Below the pieces are notes generated by a model. That model saw nothing but the letters and a program-made list of their open reading frames with translations. It was not told where the DNA came from and did no database searches. The translations under genes were made by a program, and so were the position numbers. Source: Persicobacter sp. CCB-QB2 (GTDB lineage Bacteria; Bacteroidota; Bacteroidia; Cytophagales; Cyclobacteriaceae). Taken from it: a DNA stretch of 64,000 bases. The stretch spans positions 620,001 through 684,000 of the forward strand of contig NZ_LBGV01000001.1 of assembly GCF_001274635.1 (NCBI RefSeq). Reading direction: 5' to 3'. Below are positions 43,840 through 53,197 of this stretch, one piece after another. How positions within the stretch are numbered: the stretch's first letter is position 1; the number at the start of each line of letters is the position of its first letter.

Positions 43840-45158
43840 GAAAGATGAAGAAATTTAGCGTGTTCGTCCTTTTGTTCCTCTGGACATTAGTGCCTTCTTA
43901 TGCACAACAAATTGATGCCTTTGCGACTTTGACGCTGAGCAGGAAAACTACCTATGCACAGCAACCGGTTCGGGCAAAGGTGACCGTTTATACCGCCACC
44001 TGGTTTACCGATCCATTGGATATTCAGCCCATACAAATTGAAAATGGTTTTGCCGTTCCCTTTTTTAGGGCTGTTCCGGGTATTTTCCATATCAATGGTA
44101 AGCAATATTCCGGTTTGGAATTTTATTATCAGATTTTTCCTTTAGCGGAAGGAGCATTGCAAATTCCGGATATTCAAATTAAAACTGCCAGTCCGCCTGT
44201 GGGTGATTATAAAGGCAAGCCGATCACAATTACAGCCAAAGGGAAGGTGATTAAAATTAAGGAAACACCGGCTGGCCTGGGAGAGAATTGGTTTGTCGCT
44301 AATCGGGTGCAGCTTTCGGAGCAATATGATCAGCCCTTGCTTAAATTGAAGCAGGGAGATGTGGTGGAGCGCAAAGTGAAAGTCTATGCGCAGGGCACGC
44401 TTCCGATTTTTATTCCGGAGACGAAATTTCCCAAGGAGGATTTTGCCACGGTATATCCAAAATCAGGGACCACCAAGGATGAAAGAGATGATGAATCCGT
44501 GAATGGTTCCCGCACGGATCGGGCATTATATCTTTTTGATCGCCAAGGGGAATTTCTGATTCATGGCATAGAAATTTCCTATTGGAATCCTTTGCTTCAG
44601 CGGGTGCAGCATTATAAAACCAAAGATCAGAAGGTAGTGGTGGCAGCAAATCCGGATTTGGGGATGGTGGCCAGCATCAAAGACTCTCTGCAGGCGGCGA
44701 ATGCAACTTTTGTTGATGCGGCGCCAAAGGAACATTTATGGTTTGGTTATCAGCCCTGGAAGGTCTTGGTGGCTGGTCTGTTGTTGGTAGTATTACTCTC
44801 AAAGGCAATCAAAATTCTCCGAAAATGGAGGGAGAAAATAAGGGCTCATTGGCTTCAATATAAGCGTTCGGAACCTTATTTACTCCGACAAATCAAGGCA
44901 GGGCATTCGGTCAAAGCTTTTCAGTCAGAAGTATATGAATGGCTGAATGTTTTTGGGCAGGGAGCGTATTGTGGCTTGAGGGACTTCTTTGGGCAGACGG
45001 ATGCTGATCAGGAAATATTGAGAGAATTTGAAAAGAATAAGGCTTCTAAAAGTCAACGAAAACGATTACTTCAAGCGATAAAAAGAAGACGGAAGGCATT
45101 GCTCGTACACCAAAAACAAAGAGGGCGATTGGGGGTTTTAAAGCCTTTCAATCCATAA
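43833..45158 (+). CDS. batD: BatD, aerotolerance protein
   Basis: 441 residues (437 from ATG 43845). Signal peptide (KKFSVFVLLFLWTLVPSYAQ), a long periplasmic region with BatD Ig-like parts (LTLSRKTTYAQQPVRAKVTVY; FRAVPGIFHINGKQYSGLEFYYQIFPL; LLKLKQGDVVERKVKVYAQG), a membrane helix near 306-322 (VLVAGLLLVVLLSKAI), and a basic cytoplasmic tail ending KKRRKALLVHQKQRGRL. The first ATG (43833) overlaps the upstream stop (ATGGTAG). Last gene of the operon; no clear terminator behind it. Confidence 0.9.
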   Translation: MVGKMKKFSVFVLLFLWTLVPSYAQQIDAFATLTLSRKTTYAQQPVRAKVTVYTATWFTDPLDIQPIQIENGFAVPFFRAVPGIFHINGKQYSGLEFYYQIFPLAEGALQIPDIQIKTASPPVGDYKGKPITITAKGKVIKIKETPAGLGENWFVANRVQLSEQYDQPLLKLKQGDVVERKVKVYAQGTLPIFIPETKFPKEDFATVYPKSGTTKDERDDESVNGSRTDRALYLFDRQGEFLIHGIEISYWNPLLQRVQHYKTKDQKVVVAANPDLGMVASIKDSLQAANATFVDAAPKEHLWFGYQPWKVLVAGLLLVVLLSKAIKILRKWREKIRAHWLQYKRSEPYLLRQIKAGHSVKAFQSEVYEWLNVFGQGAYCGLRDFFGQTDADQEILREFEKNKASKSQRKRLLQAIKRRRKALLVHQKQRGRLGVLKPFNP

Positions 45159-45160
45159 AG

Positions 45161-45187
45161 TTGACCGTAAATCACTTATTATATTTG
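45161..45187 (+). promoter_or_regulatory. Candidate promoter TTG-N16-TATATTTG
   Basis: TTG at 45161-45163 and an exact TAnnTTTG (TATATTTG, 45180-45187), spacing at the short end of the usual range. It lies directly behind batD and would drive the CAAX protease gene with a leader of about 210 bases. Confidence 0.5.
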
Positions 45188-45405
45188 CATCGTGTAATTT
45201 CCTATATCTAATGGTGAATCATCCGGGTTAACACGCCTTGGTGAAAAAATCAGAATAATGAGGGAAAATAGGGTTGCCCTCCTACCTTATTACCCTATAA
45301 TTTTTGATTAAAAGCGTAATTCAGCGCGTTAAAATTAGGGGCTCAAAAGATTTTTTGCCAACTTCCAAAAAGTTTAAATTTTTATAGTTCCTTTTGCCTT
45401 TATTA

Positions 45406-46371
45406 ATGATGAAGTTTTTTGAAAATAGCTTTAATCGACCTAATGAATGGTTCCGATATTTATTGACCTGCCTGTTGAGTTTTGTGGTTTTTGCCCAGAT
45501 TCTTGGGGGAATTCCTCTAATGATTCTTATTGGAGTGAAGTCCGCAAATCAGGGTGGAGTGATGACGGATCCTTTGAATTTTGAAGCTTATGGCGTTTCA
45601 AGTACCCTGGGCTTGGGCATTATGCTATTTTCTTTTGTGATGGGTTTGTTTGGTTTATGGTTATTTTTCAAAGTTTTTCATAAAAAGCCCTTTAACGACC
45701 TATTCAATGGACAGGGCACTTTCCGATGGAAAAGGTTTTTTTATGCTGTAGGGATTTGGGGAGGCCTCATGTTAGTCTATTTAGTTGGACAATTGCTCAT
45801 CACGCCGGAAGCTTTCCATTGGCAATTTGACTGGCGCCAGTTTTATCCATTACTGATCGTTTCGGTCATCTTAATTCCACTCCAAACGTCCTATGAAGAA
45901 TTGTTATTTCGCGGATATTTAGCTCAGGGTGTAGGGGTTTGGACCAGGAACAGATGGCTGGTGGTGATCATCCCGGCTGCCATATTTGCTTTGATGCATA
46001 TTATGAATCCGGAAGTAGAAGCTTACGGCTTTTGGCTGACGATGCCACAATATTTGTTTTTCGGACTTTTATTCGGAATCTGTACCGTTCTGGACGATGG
46101 CCTGGAAGTTTGTCTCGGTGCTCATGCTATTAATAATGTTTTCTTGTCCTTATTCGTGACTTCTGAGGAGTCGGTGTTTAAGACCCATTCTGTCCTCAAG
46201 CAGGTGGAAATTGATCCAGTGATGGAATTAATCAGTCTGTTGGTTTTGGGTACGCTTTTCTTTTTTATCATGTACAAACTATTGGGCTGGAAATGGAAGG
46301 TGATGAATGATAAAATCGCCCCGACCACTTTGTCTAATCAACCTTTTATGGAAATTAATCAGGATCATTAA
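45406..46371 (+). CDS. CPBP-family intramembrane (CAAX-type) metalloprotease
   Basis: 321 residues with about eight hydrophobic segments. The three Abi/CPBP motifs are present: YEELLFRGYLAQG (about 165-177, the Glu-Glu-x-x-x-Arg site), FALMHIMNP (about 204, His), and VCLGAHAINNVF (about 239, His-x-x-x-Asn). Such proteases cut in or near the membrane; some process prenylated or bacteriocin-like peptides. I chose ATG 45406; a TTG at 45394 is in frame. Probably its own transcription unit behind the Bat operon. Confidence 0.88.
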   Translation: MMKFFENSFNRPNEWFRYLLTCLLSFVVFAQILGGIPLMILIGVKSANQGGVMTDPLNFEAYGVSSTLGLGIMLFSFVMGLFGLWLFFKVFHKKPFNDLFNGQGTFRWKRFFYAVGIWGGLMLVYLVGQLLITPEAFHWQFDWRQFYPLLIVSVILIPLQTSYEELLFRGYLAQGVGVWTRNRWLVVIIPAAIFALMHIMNPEVEAYGFWLTMPQYLFFGLLFGICTVLDDGLEVCLGAHAINNVFLSLFVTSEESVFKTHSVLKQVEIDPVMELISLLVLGTLFFFIMYKLLGWKWKVMNDKIAPTTLSNQPFMEINQDH

Positions 46372-46503
46372 GCCGGATGGTTTAGGCCTGAGGAGGATGC
46401 GCATCGCTTTCTCATAAAACTACGAATGGTTAAATACAGGAAGACCCAGTTCCAATTGATGTTCTTTTTGATTTGAGTGCTTTCTCTTACCAGGGCGACT
46501 ATC

Positions 46504-46723
46504 TTTACCTAAATTATTCATCGTTAAACTCATTAATCTGACTCCAATAGCCGATTTCAATCTTTTATAGTTGTTTTTGTTTGGTGCTAATTAGCCCGAA
46601 TTTGGGTGAGCTTGCTTCCCCCTCATGGATCTGCTTCGTAGGGAAAACTTGAAACAGGAAAATTCGTACATTTTTCCCAAGCTTTCAGCTAACCGAGGGT
46701 TTAAGTATGAATAATCCTGCTTA
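46504..46723 (-). mobile_element. MITE-like repeat, copy 4 (reverse)
   Basis: 220 bp in reverse orientation. In its own direction it reads TAAGCAGGATTATTCA at the left end and TGAATAATTTAGGTAA at the right end. Interior landmarks: TTGGGAAAAATG, AGTTTTCCC, GAAGCAG, GGAAGCAAGC, CCCAAATTCGGGC. It lies seven bases from the stop codon of the ABC-like gene (46731). Confidence 0.78.
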
Positions 46724-46730
46724 GCCCAAC

Positions 46731-48362
46731 CTATTTCTTCAAACTATGAATAATGTCTTTTTCCTCCTGGGAGAGGAATGCCTCGCCAATGGAAAACCAA
46801 ATCCCTGTTTTAAAATGGATGCTTAAGATATCGTTCAATAAGGGAGGAGATATGGTCTGAAAACCATACACCAGGGTGATGGCTTTTTCCTGTAGAATCG
46901 CACGGCATAGGGCCAAAACTTCCCTTTGTCTTTGATTGACTTTCGTACCATTTTCACCGGTATTGGTGGAGAGCGTCATCCATTCCTCCGGAGGTAAACA
47001 AAGCGTTTGAATGTTTTCCAATACCTCTCTGGTGTGGGATTTTATGGAATCCAAACGAGAATAGGTGATGGCTTCATAGACCGTTCTTCCGAGTAATGGG
47101 AAATCTGAAGAGGCGACGCCAATATTTTGACGAAGACCTTGGGCAGCATAGTCCGCTATGGCCTTTTCATTCAGACGTAATTTCAGATCATTTATCATTT
47201 GAATTTTCAGCAAATGCTTGGTGAACAGGAAGGGAGAAAGTCCGTTGGACAGACTTATCTGATTAATACCATTCTCCAGTTTAAGGTGCTGTCCTTGCGC
47301 TTTAAAATGCCATTCCAGTTGAATTGGATGGCTGGGGAAAGCAGCACCTTCAAGTCGTTTTTCTTCGGGGATATTTAAGATATCCTGAAGTTTTCTAAGT
47401 GAAATATGACCTAATTTGTAGACTGTTTCTAAGGCAAATAGTCTCCTGAATACGGGTAAAAGGGTAATGTAGAGTAGAATGAAGGAGATCAATGGACCGC
47501 CTCCGGTAGCCGCATCGGAGTCCGTGTTAATATAAAAAAGATAAAGGACCACCGTTAGGGCCGTATATTGAAAAAAGTGAATGTACCCTTTGTTTAACAT
47601 CAGCCAGCTGTTGTAAGAGACGGCAGCTTTTTTGATTTGTCCGGATCGATTAGCATACTTTTCCTGTTCCACTTCCTGCTTGTTCATCATAATCACCGAA
47701 AGCATTCCATGAAGGGTTCTACTGACAAATGACAACTGTCCGGAAGTCTTATTCCTTTTGTCCAGAGAGTGGGATTCTACCTGTTTATTCAGGTAGCGAA
47801 TAACAATTAAAGATAAGGCCGACATGATGAGAATCGCCAGCCCTCCTTCAAATTGTAACTGTAAAAGCCAATACATCCCTACCGTAAGGATGGAAAAGTC
47901 GATAGTGACCTCCAGGCTCCCCTTGAGGTATAAATTTTTCAGGCTTTGAATATCTCCCGAATAGCGAAGCAAATATTTTCCCACTCCCTTTTGATGGTAA
48001 ATTTCCAGGGGCAAGGCCAACTGATGAGTAAAGAGTTGATCTTTGATACTTTTGATAAATAATTCCCCTTCTGCGCGCAGTAATTTTTGGTACCACCATT
48101 GGAATAGAAAACGAGCGCTCACCAGGATAAAAAAGAATAGGATAAACTTAGGTACGGTGTCCCACCAGATTTTGGGCAGGAAATCCAGAAAGCGAACGCG
48201 GTGCCCTTTGAAGTGAAACACCAATTGGTAATACTTTCCCACACTCACCGGAATAATGATGGTGAGTAAATTTGCAATAATCCCAAGGCCTACAATTTTG
48301 GCTGAAGTCCACTTTCGACTTAGCAAAAACTGTAGGCAGGGGTGTTTGAATAAAGATTTCAT
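46731..48362 (-). CDS. ABC exporter-like protein with degenerate ATPase domain
   Basis: 543 residues. Residues 1-320 form a type IV (exporter) ABC membrane domain with about six helices (AKIVGLGIIANLLTIIIPVSV; FILFFFILVSARFLF; FSILTVGMYWLLQL; GGLAILIMSALSLIVI). The C-terminal 220 residues align with an ABC ATPase domain but lack its key motifs: where Walker A should be it reads LENGINQISLSNGLSPFLFT, with no Gly-Lys-Ser/Thr; the Q-loop position gives GVASSDFPLLG; the signature is reduced to VNQRQREVLALCRAIL; Walker B is ITLVYGFQT, without Asp-Glu. The frame is intact, so this is not a recent break. It might be a non-hydrolysing half of a heterodimer, or a retired transporter. Confidence 0.8.
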   Translation of the reverse strand: MKSLFKHPCLQFLLSRKWTSAKIVGLGIIANLLTIIIPVSVGKYYQLVFHFKGHRVRFLDFLPKIWWDTVPKFILFFFILVSARFLFQWWYQKLLRAEGELFIKSIKDQLFTHQLALPLEIYHQKGVGKYLLRYSGDIQSLKNLYLKGSLEVTIDFSILTVGMYWLLQLQFEGGLAILIMSALSLIVIRYLNKQVESHSLDKRNKTSGQLSFVSRTLHGMLSVIMMNKQEVEQEKYANRSGQIKKAAVSYNSWLMLNKGYIHFFQYTALTVVLYLFYINTDSDAATGGGPLISFILLYITLLPVFRRLFALETVYKLGHISLRKLQDILNIPEEKRLEGAAFPSHPIQLEWHFKAQGQHLKLENGINQISLSNGLSPFLFTKHLLKIQMINDLKLRLNEKAIADYAAQGLRQNIGVASSDFPLLGRTVYEAITYSRLDSIKSHTREVLENIQTLCLPPEEWMTLSTNTGENGTKVNQRQREVLALCRAILQEKAITLVYGFQTISPPLLNDILSIHFKTGIWFSIGEAFLSQEEKDIIHSLKK

Positions 48363-48391
48363 GATCAGGAATGAAAGAATGTGCCTGAACC

Positions 48392-48621
48392 TAGGCCGAA
48401 TTATTCATAAATAAATCGTTTTTTAGCTGCCAGAGAGCAATATAGAGTTTGAGGCCTGATTTGCGTCTTTTCAAACAAGCAGTTTGATCAGGGGTACCAA
48501 CAATGACTAAGGCTAACCTTTGGTAGTTTGCAATTGTGCTCCCTAAATTGCTCCCTTAATCGGGCCGTACTCCTTTTTGAATCATAGCAAGCGTAGTGGG
48601 TGAAGCAGTGAATTGTCCTTA
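48392..48621 (+). mobile_element. MITE-like repeat, copy 5 (diverged)
   Basis: About 230 bp. The left end TAGGCCGAATTATTCA and the following TAAATCGTTTTTTAGCTGCCAG are recognisable; the right end AGCAGTGAATTGTCCTTA matches the family right end. The interior is strongly diverged. It fills the gap between the ABC-like gene and the stop codon (48631) of the P-loop gene. Confidence 0.6.
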
Positions 48622-48630
48622 CAATAGACT

Positions 48631-49670
48631 TTAGAGTACAGAAATCCTTTGGGGAAGAATATGTGCCAATTTGTCCGGAGCCAGAAAATGATTAAGCTTC
48701 AGCACTGGAATATTGATGATTTCTTTCACTTCCTCAATTAATAACGGGCTGGAGGTGAATATCCCACTCAAAACAAAAGGAGGTAGTCCAACCGATTTCA
48801 ATATTTCTACTCCGCTAAGAATGGCCAGGGAGTCATAACAAGACAGCATCACCCCATCTACTATATTCATGAATTCTTTACAGTTGATTAAGTTTTTGGT
48901 TTCTCTTTGGAGTAATCCGTCTGCGATTTCAATAACTACTGTATTGGGTTGCACCTCTTCTACCTGATTGAGCAGCGTTTCCAGGATGTTCAATATTTCT
49001 ATGGTCTCGCACATATAAGTCGAAGGGTAGCCTAAATGAGAGAAATCCAAAGCCAAATCTGCGCCGGCATCTTCTACCAGCTTACGGTCTTTGTCGTAGG
49101 CAGTGCCGGTTAATTTGATGAAACCAATTCGCTGCCCCATATTTTTTAGACCTTTGGTTAAATAGGCAGCGGTGGTGGTTTTTCCGGAATCCATACTGGA
49201 GCCCAGGGAAAGGATCACTTTATAGGAGCGATGCTTTCTGGAATTGAATAAATAGGGTTGAGATTTGAAATAGCGCGTGTTAAGCACCTGGTCGGACGCT
49301 GGGTTCATCGCATAGCCAATCATTCTGACATCAGTACTTCCTACTTTACTAAATCTGGAATGTGCGGACTTTAAACTGCCAACCACTCCTCCTTGACCGA
49401 GAATTTGGTAAACCTCTTGCGGCTGGTCAGGAACATAGCCTTCAAACTGAGAAGTTGCATATCGATTCCCAAAGGTGGCCAGGATGTAATCCCCACAAAC
49501 AGGCTTTCATTGACCCCATATTCATTTTGTAAAGCCGTATGTTTACCGATTTTAAGGATCTCAAAAAGCGCAACATCGCCCATTTCTGGCTGATACTCCT
49601 TGTTCAGGCCTTCATTTATATAATAATCTCCAATATGTCTGGTAATCAGACTTTTCTTCACTGGATTCAT
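48631..49670 (-). CDS. P-loop NTPase of unknown function (frameshifted)
   Basis: Two frames that join to one gene. The N-terminal part runs from ATG 49670 (MNPVKKSLITRHIGDYYINE ... GDVALFEILKIGKHTALQ) and goes out of frame at the CCCC run 49491-49494 (GGGG on the coding strand). With one more G it continues LFVGDYILATFGNRYATSQF and then EGYVPDQPQEVYQILGQGGV into the downstream frame, giving 346 residues. The C-terminal half is a P-loop ATPase: SLGSSMDSGKTTTAAYLTKGL is Walker A, VVIEIADGLLQRE is Walker-B-like. This resembles MobB/DUF1611-like (SIMIBI-class) NTPases; I do not know the substrate. The separate ATG at 49386 is an artefact of the break. Confidence 0.78.
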
Positions 49671-50435
49671 AAGTCAAGATTTTTGTACCGGGCGTACTCC
49701 CGATTGAGTTTAGAAATTCATATGCCCCTATGTTTAAGCACCCATATGTGAAAGGCACTTTGCTCCTGAAAGTTGACCTTCACCGGATGTACCTTTGGTT
49801 TTTTCTTTGAGATGTAAGTTTTGAATTATGTAGTGCAAAAATATACGGGCAAGAAGGGTGATCATTGGCCGAATAAAACTGAGGTGGACTCAGTCATTGG
49901 TTTTTGGGATGGCTCATGGAGTTCGTAGTATTTGGTTAAAATTCAACACCTGGTTTAGATTATATTTAGATTTAAATATAAATTTTTCACATATCGCCAT
50001 TTGAATTATTTCTTTCAACAAACTGACTCCCTTGAGTTTATGTTTAGAGGTGGGCGGTTAAAATCCATTTTAAGTCATTTGATGGACAATTTTAGTAATA
50101 CTTTTTTGGGAGGAAACAGGTGGAAAATTGGCTTTATTATAAGGGTTGTGCATCAGAATAGAATTTATCTAATTGTGATTTTCCTTTTTAAATGAAAGTC
50201 GAGGGGAGCCGGGAGTTTTTTGGGGGATTGGAGTTTTTTGTTTTTAAGGACGAAATGGAAAAGAACTCTCCAGTTGTAAGGGGTTGAGTATGAGTGGTAA
50301 GGTTTGTGTTCTTTCAGCAAAATTGCGTCTGATTTGTTTCGTTTAAAGGACAGCCCAAAGGTGATATTTTCTTCTTTTTTGAGGGATCAATCCTCCGCTT
50401 TAATACCTTTCATTGTTTGAAAAAAAAGACTAGAT
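49671..50435 (+). other. Gene-free region of 765 bases
   Basis: AT-rich sequence between divergent genes. A TTG-started frame (50001-50195) lacks any recognisable feature. Around 50205-50255 there are G/T-rich repeats of the form GGAGTTTTTTG. The promoters of the P-loop gene (minus) and the GH144-like gene (plus) should be here; I cannot place them. Confidence 0.6.
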
Positions 50436-51782
50436 ATGAACTTCAAGATGATCGTTTTTCTGTTTTGCTTACCCCTGATCTTATCCTGCTCTGTGGAGCA
50501 GCCAAAGCAGGAAGACCAGCTCAAAACACTTTTTCATAATACTTATAAGGTGTATCAGCTCATGCGTCATGAAAATGGACTGTATTATGATTACGTCCAT
50601 ACAGAGGGAGGGAAAGGTGCTGGCTCCTCCGCCAGTATTGGTATGGGGCTGGTGGCGATGTGTGTGGGCCATGAAATGGGCTGGGAGCCCAAAGCGGAGG
50701 AGCTCATTATTCAGACGCTTAAAAGTGTTTTGGGAGAGGGAGCCGAGGGGGTGGCTTTGGATCGGAATGCCGAAAACTGTTTTATTCATTTTTTTGATAT
50801 TGAAACGGGTGCACCGGTAGGATCAAATTATAGTCCTATCGATACGGACATCATGATTGGAGGAGCCCTGTTTGCGAAGCAATATTTTTCTGATAATCCC
50901 ACCATTGCTTACTATGCGGATAAAATGTACAGCATGGTGAATCATGATATTTTCATTGGGGATCCGGCCAAAGGAGAAATTGTATTAAACCTGACCAAGG
51001 AGGGAGTACCTTCTCCGGGAAGAACACTTCCTTATAATGAATATATGATGGTGGCCTGGCTGGCGATGAATCAGGAAGGAAATAATGGTCAGGCAGCGAA
51101 ACTGTGGGAGCAATATTATGCCAAAACCAGCCAAATGCCGGCTACCACTTACACTTCAAAAAAAGGGGAGCAATTTCAGGTGTTAACGGATGTTCCAAAT
51201 CATTTTACTTCGAATTTTACCTTCATGTTCAATTATCTTTTTGTGCATGATTTTTCAAATCAGGAACAGTATCAGGAAGCCATGCGGCAGGCAGCCCTGG
51301 CAGACCGAGCATGGTGGCACGATCGGACAGAATTGGAGGAAAAAGGAAAGCAAGACTACGAATGGGGGACCACTGCCGGAATGGGGCTAAAGTTGCGAAA
51401 TGGGGAAATTCAGGAAGGTTATACAGTGGATCGTATTTGCCCAACCGAAAATATCAACACTCAATGGGATCAAAATATGGGAAGAAATGTAGCACCTTCT
51501 GCTTTGGCAGGCTATGCGCCGGTTCTACCGGATTTAGTACGAGCTGATTTATTGAAAATGCTGCAGGATGAACGTAAAATTGGTCAGATTACTTTGCCTA
51601 AAAAAGAGGGGATTTCCACCGGTGATGAAATGGTTTTATGGAAATACAGTTATTCAGACCTAAATTGGAAACCTAAAAAAATAGAAGGGGTTGATTATGC
51701 TTGTATGCTGATGGGGCTGGCTTCTTTACCGGAGTTTTTAGGGCCGGAATTTTTTAATCAACATAACAACTTTTTCGAATAA
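50436..51782 (+). CDS. GH144-like (alpha/alpha-barrel) glycosidase lipoprotein
   Basis: 448 residues; lipobox LILSC with Cys about 18. The mature part has helical repeats with ENGLYYDYVHTEGGKGAGSS (about 46-65), SIGMGLVAMCVGHEMGW, SNYSPIDTDIMIGGALFAKQYF (about 130-151) and LPYNEYMMVAWLAM. The Ser-x-Ile-Asp-Thr-x-x-x-x-x-Gly-Ala pattern and the Tyr/Trp-rich repeats resemble glucoamylase-like GH144 enzymes (beta-1,2-glucan or related). I could not confirm the catalytic residues, so substrate is open. Monocistronic, with a strong terminator; it stands away from the starch cluster. Confidence 0.65.
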   Translation: MNFKMIVFLFCLPLILSCSVEQPKQEDQLKTLFHNTYKVYQLMRHENGLYYDYVHTEGGKGAGSSASIGMGLVAMCVGHEMGWEPKAEELIIQTLKSVLGEGAEGVALDRNAENCFIHFFDIETGAPVGSNYSPIDTDIMIGGALFAKQYFSDNPTIAYYADKMYSMVNHDIFIGDPAKGEIVLNLTKEGVPSPGRTLPYNEYMMVAWLAMNQEGNNGQAAKLWEQYYAKTSQMPATTYTSKKGEQFQVLTDVPNHFTSNFTFMFNYLFVHDFSNQEQYQEAMRQAALADRAWWHDRTELEEKGKQDYEWGTTAGMGLKLRNGEIQEGYTVDRICPTENINTQWDQNMGRNVAPSALAGYAPVLPDLVRADLLKMLQDERKIGQITLPKKEGISTGDEMVLWKYSYSDLNWKPKKIEGVDYACMLMGLASLPEFLGPEFFNQHNNFFE

Positions 51783-51803
51783 TTATAATTCGAACAAGAA
51801 ACC

Positions 51804-51842
51804 AAAACACCCCTCTCAGTGCGATTTCAGGGGTGTTTTTTT
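51804..51842 (+). terminator. Rho-independent terminator after the GH144-like gene
   Basis: AAAACACCCCT / AGGGGTGTTTT with a 16-base loop, then T-rich. Confidence 0.88.
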
Positions 51843-51881
51843 ATTTAGAAAAACCGTTAGGTTTTATTTCATTAAGTGACA

Positions 51882-51911
51882 TTTGTTACTGAAAATCAGT
51901 GGGTAATTTAG
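51882..51911 (+). promoter_or_regulatory. Promoter TTTG-N18-TAATTTAG of the flavoprotein gene
   Basis: TTTG (51882-51885), 18 bases, TAATTTAG (51904-51911; one mismatch to TAnnTTTG). Transcription would start near 51917, so the ATG at 51919 would have almost no leader. That favours ATG 51943 as the true start of the next gene. Confidence 0.6.
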
Positions 51912-51942
51912 TATTTTCATGATACACCAAAGGGACTTTATC

Positions 51943-53145
51943 ATGAAAACCATAGTGATAATTGGTGGGAATTTTTCAGGCTTTACCACCGCGCTGGAAT
52001 TAAAGCGTAAATTAAAAAATCAAGCCCGGGTGATTGTCGTGGATAAGAGGGATTATTTTTTATTCATTCCTTCTTTAATATGGGTGCCATTTGGCCGTCG
52101 GAAAGTAGCCGATATCAAGGTAGACAGTGTTCAGGTTTTTAAAAAGTACGGGGTTGAGTTCGTGCATCAGGAGGTACTAAGTGTCGATCTTCAACAGCAA
52201 CAGGTTCGACTCAAAGAAGGCTTTTTAGGATTTGACGAGCTCGTGATTGCTTCCGGACCAAAGGTGGACTTTGAGGTGGCCGATGGGCTGAGAGAATACG
52301 CGCATTATATCGGGACGCCAAAGGGGGCGGAAAAAATGGGCGAGGCTTTGGAGGCCTTTAAAGCGAATCCGGGTCCCATAGTAATTGGGGCAACACAATC
52401 TGCCGGATGTATGGGAGCAGCCTATGAGTTTTTATTCAATGTAGAAGAGTGGCTTCGTGCTCAGAAGATTCGGAAAAAAGTGGAGCTGTACTGGATTACC
52501 CCCGAGCATTATTTAGGACATTTTGGTATTGATGGCATTCCTTTGGGAGAATCTATGTTGAAAGGTTTTATGAAGATGTTCAATATCCATTATATCACCG
52601 AGGTAGGGGTAGAAAAAATGGAGCAGGAGAAGATCTATTTAACCAATGGACAGCAGTTGGATTATAAATTGGCCATGCTGATGCCTCCTTTTATCGGGGC
52701 AGATTATGTAAGGCAAAGCCCTGACCTAAAGGCCGCGCCGAATGGATTCATTCCCGTAAAGGAAAACTACCAGCATGAGGATTATGATTTTGTCTGGGCA
52801 GCCGGACTGGCCGTAAATGTCAAACCTCCTTTTAAGGCGGGAAAAGTGCCATTTAGTGTTCCAAAGACCGGTTATCCATCGGATGAAACGGGCAAAATTG
52901 TAGCAGAGAATATTTATAGAAAATTGTCAGGGAAGGGTAGTTTTATCAAAAAGCCCTGGGGTAAGATTCCTGCCCTCTGTGTGATGGATGCCGGTAAAAA
53001 AGAGGTGATCATTGTGGCCAACCATCTTTTTAAACCCAGGACATTTGCGGTCATGATCCCCAATGTGTTCTATGATGTGTTTAAGGTGTTGTTTGAGAAA
53101 TATTTTTTGTGGAAAACCAAAAATGGATACGCCCACCTACCCTGA
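51943..53145 (+). CDS. Sulfide:quinone oxidoreductase-like FAD protein
   Basis: 400 residues. FAD Rossmann motif KTIVIIGGNFSGFTTALELKRK (residues 2-23), then VVDKRDYFLFIPSLIWVPFG as in SQR-type flavoproteins, a second nucleotide motif around GPIVIGATQSAGCMGAAYE with Cys, and DFVWAAGLAVNVKPPFKAGKVPFSVPKTGYPSDETG near 283-318. The last part (KVLFEKYFLWKTKNGY) is a C-terminal amphipathic membrane anchor. Such enzymes oxidise sulfide or a related compound and pass electrons to quinone; the sulfide role is inferred from family. Start by promoter position; ATG 51919 is the alternative. Confidence 0.82.
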   Translation: MKTIVIIGGNFSGFTTALELKRKLKNQARVIVVDKRDYFLFIPSLIWVPFGRRKVADIKVDSVQVFKKYGVEFVHQEVLSVDLQQQQVRLKEGFLGFDELVIASGPKVDFEVADGLREYAHYIGTPKGAEKMGEALEAFKANPGPIVIGATQSAGCMGAAYEFLFNVEEWLRAQKIRKKVELYWITPEHYLGHFGIDGIPLGESMLKGFMKMFNIHYITEVGVEKMEQEKIYLTNGQQLDYKLAMLMPPFIGADYVRQSPDLKAAPNGFIPVKENYQHEDYDFVWAAGLAVNVKPPFKAGKVPFSVPKTGYPSDETGKIVAENIYRKLSGKGSFIKKPWGKIPALCVMDAGKKEVIIVANHLFKPRTFAVMIPNVFYDVFKVLFEKYFLWKTKNGYAHLP

Positions 53146-53197
53146 TCCATTTTCAATGTTGTGAGGGTTATATTCATCCAATCCAAAGCCCTCAAAA

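Noticed and set aside
46980-47010. Operator-like CAAAGCGTTTG inside the ABC-like gene
   Set aside because: One extra base in the core, inside a coding region, with no promoter beside it.
49371-49670. Separate 99-residue gene upstream of the P-loop gene
   Set aside because: One restored base joins it to the next frame, so it is the N-terminal part of that gene and not an independent one.
50001-50195. 64-codon frame in the 765-base gene-free region
   Set aside because: TTG start, no signal or domain and no conserved pattern; probably chance in AT-rich DNA.
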